A DNA stretch of 13,840 bases. Source: Desulfobacca acetoxidans. Lineage in GTDB: Bacteria; Desulfobacterota; Desulfobaccia; Desulfobaccales; 0-14-0-80-60-11. Below, in pieces: positions 1-7,631 of the stretch. The first letter of the stretch is position 1; each line of letters begins with the position of its first letter. The translations under genes and the position numbers were made by a program. The stretch lies in the NCBI GenBank assembly GCA_020723225.1, contig DYJG01000015.1, positions 1 through 13,840 of the forward strand, written 5' to 3'. The notes beneath the pieces were generated by a model that did no database searches, was not told the origin of the DNA, and was given only the letters and a program-made list of their open reading frames with translations.

Positions 1-2
1 AC

Positions 3-410
3 GAAAATATCTACGTGGTGGGCGACGCCACCAACGTTCCCACCTCCAAGGCCGGGGCCGTGGCCCACTACGAATCGGACATCATCGTGGAAAACCTGCT
101 CCGGGAAATGGACGGCCAGGAGCCCCTGCCGGAATTCGACGGCCATTCCACCTGCTTCATCGTCACCGGCTACGAAAAGGCGTCCCTCATCGACTTCAAC
201 TACAAGGTCGAACCCCTGCCCGGCAAGTATCCCTTCCCGGGCCTGGGACCCTTCACTCTCCTGGGCGAAAGCCACCTGAACTACTGGGGCAAAATGATGT
301 TCAAGTGGGTCTATTACAACATGATGCTCAAGGGCAAGGAGCTGCCCCTGGAACCCCAGATGTTCATGGCCGGTAAGATGCTCGGCCATGTCTACCACGT
401 CTACGGTTGA
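3..410 (+). CDS. sqr: Sulfide:quinone oxidoreductase, C-terminal part (5' partial)
   Basis: This is the C-terminal part of an FAD-dependent sulfide:quinone oxidoreductase, which oxidises sulfide at the membrane and passes electrons to quinone. The frame is open from the first bases of the window, so the N-terminal FAD domain lies upstream. The visible start, ENIYVVGDATNVPTSKAG, is the conserved second FAD-contact segment (GDA motif) of the SQR/FCSD flavoproteins. The remainder (YKVEPLPGKYPFPGLGPF, then a Tyr/Met/Trp-rich amphipathic tail) fits the membrane-associated C-terminus of SQR. The stop at 408-410 is 14 bases before the next start, and pairing with a DUF1641 gene is a known arrangement for this family. 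The 5' end is missing, so active-site cysteines cannot be checked. A related NADH-dehydrogenase-like flavoprotein is the alternative. Confidence 0.85.
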   Translation, partial: ENIYVVGDATNVPTSKAGAVAHYESDIIVENLLREMDGQEPLPEFDGHSTCFIVTGYEKASLIDFNYKVEPLPGKYPFPGLGPFTLLGESHLNYWGKMMFKWVYYNMMLKGKELPLEPQMFMAGKMLGHVYHVYG

Positions 411-424
411 GAGAGGAGAAGGGA

Positions 425-1108
425 ATGGCCGAAAAAACCGAGAAGAAACCGAGTGCGGAAGCCCTGATCCTGGAGCGGCTGGACCGGATGGAGGACCAGT
501 TGCAAACCCTGGTCAAGTCCCAGGAGAGCCTGACGGAGCTGAAGAACGATATTACTCCCCTGATGAACTCCGCGGTCAGACTCCTGATCGACGAGTTGGG
601 CATGGTGGAGTCCGGCTTTCAACTGGAGGACCTCTTCGCCCTGCTGAAGCAGGGCCTGCGCAGCCTGCGCAACCTGACCCAGGCCCTGGAGACGATGGAG
701 AATCTCTTCGAATTGTGGAACTGCATGGAGCCTCTGCTGAAAAGCACCGTCCCCAATCTTATTAATTACATGGATAACCTGGAGCGCCGGGGGGTTTTCC
801 GCACCTACGCGGCCATGCTGGAAGTCCGGGCCAAGGTGGCGGCCCACTACGACGCCGCGGAAATCGCCGACATGAGCGACTCCTTTGTGCTCTTGCTGAG
901 TATGCTGAAAAAGTTGTCCGACCCCCAGATGATCGATTTCATGAACCGGATCCTGGAACTGCCCACGGCCATGAAGCTGGAGCAGGCCAAGCCCTTGGGA
1001 CCCTTGGGGATGTTGTCCGCCATGGGCAGCAAAGAGGCCCGGCAGGGCCTGGGAGTGGCTATGGAACTCACCAAGGCCCTGGGCAAGCTGGGAGCGGGCC
1101 GGGGCTAG
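425..1108 (+). CDS. DUF1641 domain-containing protein (SQR partner)
   Basis: The product has 227 residues. The start is the ATG at 425, because GAGGAGAAGGGA lies just upstream as a good ribosome binding site; an upstream TTG at 407 overlapping the SQR stop is less likely. The protein is mostly helical and soluble: a charged N-terminus, then amphipathic helices rich in Leu and Met. A conserved C-terminal stretch near residues 205-222 (RQGLGVAMELTKALGKLG) is the recognisable DUF1641 signature. Members of this family are often encoded next to sulfide:quinone oxidoreductases and some formate dehydrogenases, but their biochemical role is not established. The 14-base spacing implies co-transcription and translational coupling with sqr. 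An accessory or assembly role for SQR is an inference from position only. Confidence 0.85.
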   Translation: MAEKTEKKPSAEALILERLDRMEDQLQTLVKSQESLTELKNDITPLMNSAVRLLIDELGMVESGFQLEDLFALLKQGLRSLRNLTQALETMENLFELWNCMEPLLKSTVPNLINYMDNLERRGVFRTYAAMLEVRAKVAAHYDAAEIADMSDSFVLLLSMLKKLSDPQMIDFMNRILELPTAMKLEQAKPLGPLGMLSAMGSKEARQGLGVAMELTKALGKLGAGRG

Positions 1109-1168
1109 GCAGTAGACACAGTTAGACTAGATATTGGAGGTCTGTCGAATTTCCGAACCTAACTTGAA

Positions 1169-1202
1169 AAGTTCAAAGTTCAAGGTTCAGAGTTCAAGGT
1201 TA
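1169..1202 (+). repeat. Left inverted array of GTTCAAA-like heptamers
   Basis: A 34-base stretch is built from tandem heptamers of the type GTTCAAA/GTTCAAG/GTTCAGA. Its reverse complement matches the array at 1561-1594 at 30 of 34 positions by direct comparison. The pair therefore forms long imperfect terminal inverted repeats around a 426-base unit. Similar heptameric arrays are seen between genes in various bacteria, so this may be a dispersed repeat. No transposase or target-site duplication was seen. Confidence 0.75.
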
Positions 1203-1260
1203 GGAATGACAGGCCGAGCATTACCCTCAAGTCTGGAAGTAATTGATTTAATAGGCTTTT

Positions 1261-1322
1261 GGTGGCACAGGCTTTCCAGCCTGTGCGGGTCTTTCCGCAC
1301 AGGCTGGAAAGGCTGTGCCACC
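1261..1322 (+). repeat. Large REP-like hairpin / cruciform
   Basis: Two 28-base arms (1261-1288 and 1295-1322) are reverse complements with a single mismatch, separated by a 6-base loop. The left arm is also internally palindromic (GCACAGGCT-TTCC-AGCCTGTGC), and the right arm is so with one mismatch. The DNA could therefore form either one long hairpin or two small ones. No run of T follows, so it is not a typical terminator. The form resembles REP/BIME-type intergenic palindromes mobilised by RAYT-like enzymes; that family assignment is inference. It may also protect the 3' end of the sqr-DUF1641 transcript. Confidence 0.8.
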
Positions 1323-1403
1323 GATTAACTTGGGGCCTATAGGTGCAGCAGCGGCCTTGACTCACCTTTGATGGAGCCGGGCCGGAAATTCTTCAGTGTT
1401 GAT

Positions 1404-1432
1404 GGGCGCAGCCGGTCTGCGCCCTTTTTCTT
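1404..1432 (+). terminator. Rho-independent terminator
   Basis: A perfect 8-bp GC-rich stem (GGGCGCAG / CTGCGCCC) with a 5-base loop is followed directly by TTTTTCTT. On the + strand it would terminate transcripts coming from the sqr-DUF1641 operon about 300 bases upstream. It lies before the radical SAM gene, which would then need its own promoter between here and 1606. Confidence 0.75.
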
Positions 1433-1457
1433 GGTAGCGCCCCGGGGCTGCCTGCCG

Positions 1458-1463
1458 TATAAT
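1458..1463 (+). promoter_or_regulatory. Possible -10 box for the radical SAM gene
   Basis: An exact TATAAT stands out in GC-rich DNA between the terminator and the radical SAM start codon. The nearest -35-like hexamer, TTGGTA at 1431-1436, is 21 bases away, which is too far for a standard sigma-70 promoter. The location is right for a promoter, but the call is weak. Confidence 0.25.
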
Positions 1464-1560
1464 CACGGAGAAAGAACCTTGCTTTCCCGGGCGTCCTTTT
1501 TTGCAAGGACATTTGCCCCTGACCCATCCGCTCGGCCCTAAACCATGAAAAGACCTCTTT

Positions 1561-1594
1561 TAACTTTGAACTTTGAACCTTGAACTTGGAACTA
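1561..1594 (-). repeat. Right inverted array of GTTCAAA-like heptamers
   Basis: This is the inverted partner of the array at 1169-1202 (30 of 34 positions match after reverse complementing). It ends 11 bases before the ATG of the radical SAM gene, so it occupies the place where the ribosome binding site would normally sit. A transcript covering both arrays could form a long-range stem. Confidence 0.75.
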
Positions 1595-1605
1595 TTCTAA
1601 AACCG

Positions 1606-3108
1606 ATGAAGGCCCTATTGATTTATCCCGAAACCCCTGACACCTTCTGGAGCTTGCGCCACGCCATCGAGTTCCTGGGGGTTACGGCCTGCAGTCCGCC
1701 CCTGGCGCTGTTCACCGTGGCCGCCATGCTGCCCCGGGATTGGCCCAAAAAATTAGTGGATCTGAACGTGGAGCCCCTGACGAAGGAACACCTGGCCTGG
1801 GCGGACCTGGCTTTCATCAGCGCCCTGACCATCCAGTCCCGGTCGGCGGACGAAGTCATCAGGCGGTGCCGGGCCGCGGGGGTCAAGGTCTGCGCCGGCG
1901 GGGTCCATTTCAGCAGCCCTGATGAACCCTTCGAAGCGGTGGACCATCTCTTTATCGGCGAGGCGGAAGAGACCCTGCCCCGTTTTCTGGAGGACCTGGC
2001 CCAGGGCAAGGCCCAGCCGGAATACCGGGCAGCCCGGTTTCCGGACCTGGCCGCCTCGCCGAACCCGGCCTGGGAACTGCTTGACCCCTCCAAGTATGCG
2101 AACATGCTGGTCCAGGTGTGCCGGGGCTGCCCCCACGATTGCGAGTTTTGCCAGGTCATCGTCCAATACGGCCGGGTCCCCAGGTACAAGTCTCCGGACC
2201 AGGTGGTGGCCGAGGTTCAGGGGGTTTTGGACGCGGGTTGGCGAGGGGTGCTGACCTTCGCAGACGACAATTTTATCTGCCATCACGGCAAGGCCAAGGA
2301 GATCCTGCGGGCCCTGGAACCCTGGCAGGCAGAGCGGGGCTATCCCATGCTCTTCGTGGCCCAGGCCAGCATCGACGTGGTGGACGATCCGGAATTGCTG
2401 GAACTCATGGAGCGCGCGGGTTTTGTGGGCCTATTTTTAGGTATCGAAACACCGGACCCCGCCTCGCTCAAGGAATGCAATAAACGCCAGAATCTCAACC
2501 GGGACCTGGCGGCCGCAGTGCACACCATCCAGGCCCACGGCATGGAGGTCATCGGCGGTTTCATCATCGGTTTCGACTCGGACACCCCCAACGTTTTCGG
2601 CCTGCAGGCGGAATTTATCGAAGCAGCCGCGATTCCCACGGCCATGGTCAACCTCTTGGCGGCCGCGCCCGGCAGCCGGCTGTTTAAGCGCCTGAAGGAG
2701 GAGGGCCGCCTTCTGGGCGACGGCGTGGGGGACGGCAACACCGCCATCAATGCCGGCTCCGTCAACTTCGTCCCCAAGATGGGGCGGGAGATTTTGCTTA
2801 CGGGTTATAAAGACCTGCTGAACCGGCTCTTCGCGCCCGAGCCTTACTACCGCCGGGTCCTTGCCTTCCTGAAACACCACCGGCCCAATCCCCGGATCGT
2901 CGTCCGCCCTCCCACCCGCCGGGACGTCACGGCCATGGTGAAGATCATCCTGGCCTTGGGCCTCAAGGAACCCGGGCGCCGGGCCTTCTGGTCGTTCCTG
3001 GGCCGCCTCCTCTTGCAGCACCCCCGGCAACTTCCCGTAGGCATCACCATGGCCGCGTCCGGCCGCCATTTCCGCATCCTGAAAGACCGGTTCTGCGTTG
3101 AAGTCTAA
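1606..3108 (+). CDS. B12-binding-domain radical SAM protein (DUF4070-like)
   Basis: A 500-residue radical SAM enzyme. The N-terminal ~140 residues (MKALLIYPETPDTFWS, later CAGGVHFSSPDE and GEAEETLPRF) have the cobalamin-binding-like fold typical of this subfamily, though the classic DxHxxG motif is not visible. Residues 172-182 read CRGCPHDCEFC, giving the [4Fe-4S] cluster motif C175-x3-C179-x2-C182. Downstream are the strand motifs LTFADDNF, GLFLGIETPD and IGGFIIGFDSD, characteristic of B12-type radical SAM enzymes. The C-terminal ~130 residues (LLNRLFAPEPYYRRVLAFL onward) match the DUF4070 region. Length and layout are normal for the family. ATG 1606 is chosen because homologues begin MKALLIYP; the ribosome binding site is poor (only GGA at 1588-1590, 15 bases upstream). 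Members include methyltransferases and hopanoid or lipid-modifying enzymes, but the substrate here cannot be told. It appears to stand alone. Confidence 0.88.
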   Translation: MKALLIYPETPDTFWSLRHAIEFLGVTACSPPLALFTVAAMLPRDWPKKLVDLNVEPLTKEHLAWADLAFISALTIQSRSADEVIRRCRAAGVKVCAGGVHFSSPDEPFEAVDHLFIGEAEETLPRFLEDLAQGKAQPEYRAARFPDLAASPNPAWELLDPSKYANMLVQVCRGCPHDCEFCQVIVQYGRVPRYKSPDQVVAEVQGVLDAGWRGVLTFADDNFICHHGKAKEILRALEPWQAERGYPMLFVAQASIDVVDDPELLELMERAGFVGLFLGIETPDPASLKECNKRQNLNRDLAAAVHTIQAHGMEVIGGFIIGFDSDTPNVFGLQAEFIEAAAIPTAMVNLLAAAPGSRLFKRLKEEGRLLGDGVGDGNTAINAGSVNFVPKMGREILLTGYKDLLNRLFAPEPYYRRVLAFLKHHRPNPRIVVRPPTRRDVTAMVKIILALGLKEPGRRAFWSFLGRLLLQHPRQLPVGITMAASGRHFRILKDRFCVEV

Positions 3109-3175
3109 ACAGAATCCAGAAAGAAGCGGCGTGTCCATTGCCGGTGAATATTTAAAAGATCTCCATATTTTTAAT

Positions 3176-3189
3176 CATTATTGATAATG
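3176..3189. promoter_or_regulatory. Palindrome CATTAT-TG-ATAATG (operator-like)
   Basis: A perfect 6-2-6 palindrome lies in the AT-rich 227-base gap between the radical SAM gene and the MscS gene, about 150 bases before the MscS start. The half-sites resemble metal-regulator hexamers (GATAAT), but the arrangement is not the standard Fur 7-1-7 box. It could be an operator or a weak hairpin. No convincing -35/-10 pair or T-tailed terminator was seen in this gap. Confidence 0.25.
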
Positions 3190-3335
3190 GCAAGCGATCT
3201 TCTATTATGTTCATCCATTAAAAAAGCTAATTCCCTCAGTGTGATGTGCTATTATCCTTCCCACGATTGAAACCAAGTGGGGGGATAATTTAGGCCCGGA
3301 AGTCAAGGATATTTAATTTAATAGAGAGATGGTAT

Positions 3336-4661
3336 ATGGGCATTCCATTTGATTCTGTCTTCACTAGCAAAATGGTGAGCCAAGCCCAGGAATATCTTTT
3401 CCAGCAAGTGTTTTCCTGGTCCATGGCGGCCCAGATCGCGGTCATTGGCTGCGCTCTTCTGTTAGCTCGCAAAATAACCGGGGCCATGCGCATATCGCTG
3501 ACACGCCAGCAGGCGCAATACGCCACGCATCCGGAAGCTGCCGCCGACCTGGATATTCTACTGGAATTCGTTAAAGTTGTAGACGCCTTTATAGCCTTTG
3601 TCTTAGTGGCGCTTGCTTATAGTGTGGCAGGCCATTTTAGGTGGCCCTGCAATGAGCTGTTCGCCGCGGGCATTATTTTGGTTGCCCTGACCCTGACGCG
3701 ATTATTCACCGATAAGATGAAAAACCGCCTTTGGGCCAAAATCCTTAAAATTGCTATTTGGGCTTATACCTTTTTCTTTATTTTTATCAGGGATTCCTGG
3801 CTTCATTTCTTGAAAGGTGTCGATTTTCAGCTCGGACAGATACACTTCTCTCTCTTTCATATTCAGCGGGCCTTTTTCCTGTTATTGGCCCTTTACTGGT
3901 TGTCAAAAAACCTGCGCATATTTTTCCGTTTTTGGCTGACAGTAAAATCAGGTTTGACTTCTGCGGCCCAAATCCTGTTAAACAGACTGGGCACCATTTT
4001 TCTTGTTTCCGTCTGTGTCGTCATAGTCTTACATTACCTGGGACTAGATATCACCGTCTTCGCTCTATTCAGCGGCGCCCTGGGGCTGGGACTCGGTTTC
4101 GGTTTACAAAAAATCTTTGCCAATCTGGTGAGTGGGTTTATCCTGTTGGCGGACAAGTCCATCAAGCCCGGCGATGTCATACAATTGAAGGAAACCTATG
4201 GGTGGATCAATTTCCTGGGTACCCGTTATGCCTCCGTCATCACCCGGGACGGCATCGAGCATCTCATCCCCAATGAGAACCTGATCACCACCGAGGTGAT
4301 CAACTGGTCTTACAGTGAGGACCTCGTCCGCTTAAAGGTGCCCGTCGGCGTTGCCTACGGTTCTGATTTGGAGAAAGCCAGGGAACTGATGCTGGCAGCG
4401 GCCGCGGATACCCGGCGGATCCTCAAAGATCCAAAACCTGGCTTCCTTTTAACCGGCTTTGGAGATAATGCCATCAACCTGGAGGTGCGGGTCTGGATCA
4501 ACGACCCGCAAAACGGCATTGCCGCGGTGAAGAGTGATGTCTTATGGGGCATCTGGCAGCGGTTCCGGGACCATGACATAGAAATTCCCTACCCCCAACG
4601 GGACGTGCACTTAAAGTCTATTCCCGACTCACTCCTTCGGACCGGGCCTAATGAAGGATGA
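3336..4661 (+). CDS. MscS-family mechanosensitive ion channel
   Basis: A 441-residue small-conductance mechanosensitive channel that would open under membrane tension to release solutes on osmotic downshock. The first ~230 residues hold several hydrophobic segments (about 25-45, 80-100, 105-125, 135-155, 175-195, 215-240). Residues ~245-285 carry the pore-lining TM3 hallmark, a Gly/Ala-rich helix (SGALGLGLGFGLQKIFAN) followed by LVSGFILLADKSIKPGD. The cytoplasmic beta domain and C-terminal alpha/beta domain follow (GIEHLIPNENL, NWSYSEDLVRLKVPVGVAYG, IPYPQRDVHLK). The length is larger than minimal MscS and fits versions with extra N-terminal helices. ATG 3336 has GAGAG about 7 bases upstream. 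It lies 42 bases before the MCE transporter genes on the same strand, so co-transcription with them is possible. Confidence 0.93.
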   Translation: MGIPFDSVFTSKMVSQAQEYLFQQVFSWSMAAQIAVIGCALLLARKITGAMRISLTRQQAQYATHPEAAADLDILLEFVKVVDAFIAFVLVALAYSVAGHFRWPCNELFAAGIILVALTLTRLFTDKMKNRLWAKILKIAIWAYTFFFIFIRDSWLHFLKGVDFQLGQIHFSLFHIQRAFFLLLALYWLSKNLRIFFRFWLTVKSGLTSAAQILLNRLGTIFLVSVCVVIVLHYLGLDITVFALFSGALGLGLGFGLQKIFANLVSGFILLADKSIKPGDVIQLKETYGWINFLGTRYASVITRDGIEHLIPNENLITTEVINWSYSEDLVRLKVPVGVAYGSDLEKARELMLAAAADTRRILKDPKPGFLLTGFGDNAINLEVRVWINDPQNGIAAVKSDVLWGIWQRFRDHDIEIPYPQRDVHLKSIPDSLLRTGPNEG

Positions 4662-4703
4662 AACCCCAATAATCAGGCAAGTGCCACCAAGGAGAAAAAC
4701 ACA

Positions 4704-5837
4704 ATGGCGGCCCGCGGTGAAATAACCATGGAGCAAACTGCGGCAGACACGCTGAAGGTGGTTCTTTCCGGCCACTGGAAGTTGGGCGGTGAATTGCCTG
4801 GTGCTGATAAAGTGCTGCAAATGCTGGAAAGGGGGCCGGGGGTTCGCCACGTGGTTTTCGACACCCGGGAGCTGACCCATTGGGACACCGGGCTATTGAC
4901 CTTCCTGCTGAATGTGCAGGCTTTCTGCACTCAACAACAAATCCGATTGAATCGCGACGGGCTGCCTCCAGGTGCTAGAAGACTGTTGGAATTGGCCTCT
5001 GCGGTGCCGGAAAAGAAAGATGCCCGCCACACGGAGGGAAGAGTCTCGTTTCTCACCTATTTAGGGAACCAAACCGTCGATTTTTTCCGGTCCGCCGGTG
5101 AAATGCTGGAATTCCTTGGCGATACGGTTATTGCTGCTCTGCAGCTAATCCGCGGTAAAGCCCAGTACCGCCGCTCCGATTTGGGATTAATCATTCAGGC
5201 CGTTGGCGTCCAGGCGTTACCCATAGTTTCTCTCATCTGTTTTCTAGTAGGCTTAATCCTGGCGTTTATCGGCGCCATCCAGCTTAAGCTTTTCGGGGCC
5301 CAAATTTATGTGGCTGATTTGGTGGGCATTGCCATGGTGCGCCTGATGGCGGCCATTATGACCGGCATCGTTATGGCCGGCCGCACCGGGGGGGCCTTTG
5401 CCGCACAATTAGGGACCATGCAAGTGAACCAGGAGATCGACGCCCTAAGAACCTCCGGTATCTCGCCCATGGAGTTCTTAGTGTTGCCGCGTATGCTGGC
5501 CCTGGCTCTGATGATGCCTTTGCTGTGCCTGTACGCCAATGTCATGGGCATACTGGGGGGGATGGTGGTGGGGGTCTGGATGCTCGATATTGGCTTTATC
5601 CAATATTATAATGAGACGGTGGCGGCGGTGGGGCTCTGGAACCTGGGCATCGGCCTTTTTTCCGGCTTGGTGTTCGGCGTGATCGTGGCTCTGGCTGGCT
5701 GCATGCGGGGCATGCAGTGCGGGCGCAGCGCCTCGGCGGTTGGGGACGCGGCCACCTCCGCGGTGGTCACCGCCATTGTTGGCATCATCGTTTCCACTGC
5801 AGTGATCACCATTTTGTGCAACTTTCTGGGAATATGA
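4704..5837 (+). CDS. mlaE: MlaE-family ABC permease with N-terminal STAS domain
   Basis: A 377-residue inner-membrane permease of an MCE/Mla-type lipid ABC transporter. Residues ~1-95 are a STAS-like domain (VVLSGHWKLGGELPGADK, FDTRELTHWDTGLLTFLL), equivalent to MlaB fused to the permease. From ~105 the MlaE fold begins, with an amphipathic interface helix and about five membrane helices (about 165-195, 205-230, 255-290, 310-335, 350-375). The family's cytoplasmic motif is seen as EIDALRTSGISPMEFLVLPR, starting at residue 244. ATG 4704 has a strong AAGGAG about 10 bases upstream; a second in-frame ATG at 4729 has no such site. The gene leads the transporter operon, with ATPase, MCE and lipoprotein genes following. 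STAS-MlaE fusions are known, so this is not itself novel. Confidence 0.93.
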   Translation: MAARGEITMEQTAADTLKVVLSGHWKLGGELPGADKVLQMLERGPGVRHVVFDTRELTHWDTGLLTFLLNVQAFCTQQQIRLNRDGLPPGARRLLELASAVPEKKDARHTEGRVSFLTYLGNQTVDFFRSAGEMLEFLGDTVIAALQLIRGKAQYRRSDLGLIIQAVGVQALPIVSLICFLVGLILAFIGAIQLKLFGAQIYVADLVGIAMVRLMAAIMTGIVMAGRTGGAFAAQLGTMQVNQEIDALRTSGISPMEFLVLPRMLALALMMPLLCLYANVMGILGGMVVGVWMLDIGFIQYYNETVAAVGLWNLGIGLFSGLVFGVIVALAGCMRGMQCGRSASAVGDAATSAVVTAIVGIIVSTAVITILCNFLGI

Positions 5838-5893
5838 GTTATTAGACTTAGCGGTAGTGCCAATGGGTTAACTCGTCAGGATAAAAAGATAAA

Positions 5894-6652
5894 ATGACCG
5901 AAAAAGAAGCCCATATCACGATACGGGATCTCACCATGGCCTATGGCGACTTCATCCTCATGAGGGACCTGACCTTTACCATCAACCAGGGGGACATTTT
6001 CATCGTCATGGGCGGCAGCGGCTGTGGCAAAAGCACCTTGATGACCATTTTAATCGGCTTGAAGGCCCCGGCTAAGGGTAAGGTCTTTTATGGAGAGGTA
6101 GATTTCTGGGGGGCCGATCAAGAAACTCGGGACCGGATCATCCGGCGGGCCGGGGTGATGTACCAGAGCGGGGCATTGTGGAGCTCCATGACCCTGGCTG
6201 AAAATATCGCCCTGCCGCTGGAAACCTATACTAACCTAAGCCCGGGCCAGATTCGCGAGGTGGTTAAACTGAAACTGGCGTTGGTGGGCATGGCGGGATT
6301 CGAAGAGTTTTATCCCTCGGAGATCAGCGGCGGCATGCAAAAACGAGCCGGAATCGCCCGGGCCATGGCCCTGGACCCGGAGATTTTGTTCTTCGATGAG
6401 CCTTCCGCTGGGTTGGATCCGGTGAGCGCCCGCCGCCTGGATGACCTGATCCTGGAATTGCGTGAGAGTTTGGGCACCACCATGGTGGTGGTGACCCACG
6501 AGTTAGCCAGCATCTTCGCCATCGGCAACAATTCCGTATTCCTGGATGTATCCATACGCACCATGACGGCCACGGGCAACCCGAACCAGCTGTTGGCCGA
6601 AACCCGGGATCCCAATTTGCTCCAGTTTTTAACCCGGGGGGAAAAACGTTAA
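5894..6652 (+). CDS. mlaF: MlaF-family ABC transporter ATP-binding protein
   Basis: The 252-residue ATPase powers the adjacent MlaE permease. All nucleotide-binding motifs are intact: Walker A GGSGCGKST at residues 40-48, a Q-loop region near YQSG, signature ISGGMQKR at 144-151, Walker B EILFFDEP with D168 and catalytic E169, D-loop SAGLDP, and the H-loop histidine at 202 in VVVTHELAS. The GGMQKRAGIARAMALDPE variant of the signature region is typical of MlaF/Ttg2A rather than of import or drug-export ATPases. It begins 56 bases after mlaE, and the ribosome binding site is weak. The C-terminal tail (NPNQLLAETRDPNLLQFLTRGEKR) matches the family's usual end, which contacts the dimer partner. Confidence 0.94.
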   Translation: MTEKEAHITIRDLTMAYGDFILMRDLTFTINQGDIFIVMGGSGCGKSTLMTILIGLKAPAKGKVFYGEVDFWGADQETRDRIIRRAGVMYQSGALWSSMTLAENIALPLETYTNLSPGQIREVVKLKLALVGMAGFEEFYPSEISGGMQKRAGIARAMALDPEILFFDEPSAGLDPVSARRLDDLILELRESLGTTMVVVTHELASIFAIGNNSVFLDVSIRTMTATGNPNQLLAETRDPNLLQFLTRGEKR

Positions 6653-6670
6653 CCGATAGGAACCACACAG

Positions 6671-7630
6671 ATGGCTAAGCAAGCAAACAGAATGATGATT
6701 GGCTTTTTTGTGGTCATTGCAGTGATTATTATGGCCGCCAGCCTGGTGGTATTCGGCTCGGGCAAATTCTTTAAGAAAACTGAGAAATGCGTGCTCTACT
6801 TTGATGAACCCGTCAAGGGGCTGAGCGTAGGCGCCCCGGTGCTGTTCCAGGGGGTTCAAATCGGGTCTGTGGTAAGTATTGCTCTCATAGTAGACCCCGC
6901 TAACCTGCTAGTAAAAATCCCCATCGTCATCGAGTACGAACTGGATCGCTTCAAAGTGCCCATAGAACACGAGGTGTCCAGAGACCCCCGAAAAACTGTG
7001 CCGAAGCTCATCGAAAAAGGTCTGCGGGCCCAACTCGGGATGCAGAGCTTTATTACCGGGCAGCTATTGATCGAGATAGGTTTTTTCCCCGAAGCATCCA
7101 TTTGCCATCCTCCAGCACAAGTCGACAAGGAACATAAGGACTATATCGCCATTCCAACCTGCAAGTCTACTGGCGCAAAGCTAGCCGATGCCCTGGAGAA
7201 GCTGGATCTCGAAGCGCTAAGGAAGAAGTTGGAATCGACCTTGGCCGGCGTTGATCGGCTTGTCAACAACCCGGACCTGACCGCCGGCATCAAGGCCCTG
7301 AAAGACACTCTCCAGGAAGCCAGTAAGCTCGTCAAAAGAGTGGATCGCAAGGTGGATCCTTTGGCGGATGATTTGAAAAAAACCGTCAAAGATATCGGCA
7401 AGCTAGCCCGTGATGCTGATGCCAAGGTAGCAGAGATAACCACCGATTTGAATAAAACCATGTCCTCGGCCCGGGGTGTCCTTTCCGAAGACTCACCGTT
7501 GATTGTGGAACTGCAGAACACACTGAAGGAGATTTCCGTCATGAGCCGGTCGTTTCGGCAGTTGGCCGATTATATGGAACAGCATCCCGAGACCTTGATT
7601 CGAGGCAAGAAGAGCACTGGAGGGAAATAG
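6671..7630 (+). CDS. mlaD: MlaD-like MCE domain protein
   Basis: A 319-residue periplasmic, inner-membrane-anchored MCE protein, the substrate-channel part of the transporter. There is one N-terminal membrane helix at ~9-30 (MMIGFFVVIAVIIMAASLVVF). The MCE domain covers ~40-140, with the hallmark YFDEPVKGLSVGAPVLFQGVQIGSV; it continues to LIEKGLRAQLGMQSFITGQ and LLIEIGFFPE, features shared with PqiB- and MlaD-type proteins. Residues ~165-310 form a long charged helical region that could build a coiled-coil barrel reaching toward the outer membrane. Start ATG 6671 has TAGGAA about 10 bases upstream. It lies 18 bases after mlaF and 1 base before the lipoprotein gene, so the operon is tight. It has one MCE domain, unlike the multi-domain PqiB and YebT proteins. 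Confidence 0.92.
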   Translation: MAKQANRMMIGFFVVIAVIIMAASLVVFGSGKFFKKTEKCVLYFDEPVKGLSVGAPVLFQGVQIGSVVSIALIVDPANLLVKIPIVIEYELDRFKVPIEHEVSRDPRKTVPKLIEKGLRAQLGMQSFITGQLLIEIGFFPEASICHPPAQVDKEHKDYIAIPTCKSTGAKLADALEKLDLEALRKKLESTLAGVDRLVNNPDLTAGIKALKDTLQEASKLVKRVDRKVDPLADDLKKTVKDIGKLARDADAKVAEITTDLNKTMSSARGVLSEDSPLIVELQNTLKEISVMSRSFRQLADYMEQHPETLIRGKKSTGGK

Positions 7631-7631
7631 C

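Noticed and set aside
401..847. Long minus-strand open frame over the DUF1641 gene
   Set aside because: It is the Gln/Leu/His-rich antisense shadow of a GC-rich real gene with no independent motif.
1169..1594. CRISPR array
   Set aside because: The repeats are contiguous heptamers without unique spacers, in two inverted blocks; this is not a CRISPR layout.
2437..3138. Long minus-strand open frame over the radical SAM gene
   Set aside because: It is antisense to a well-supported enzyme and its composition is typical of shadow frames in GC-rich DNA.
3176..3189. Fur box
   Set aside because: The palindrome has GATAAT-like halves but not the 7-1-7 arrangement of a Fur site, so only an unnamed operator-like palindrome is reported.
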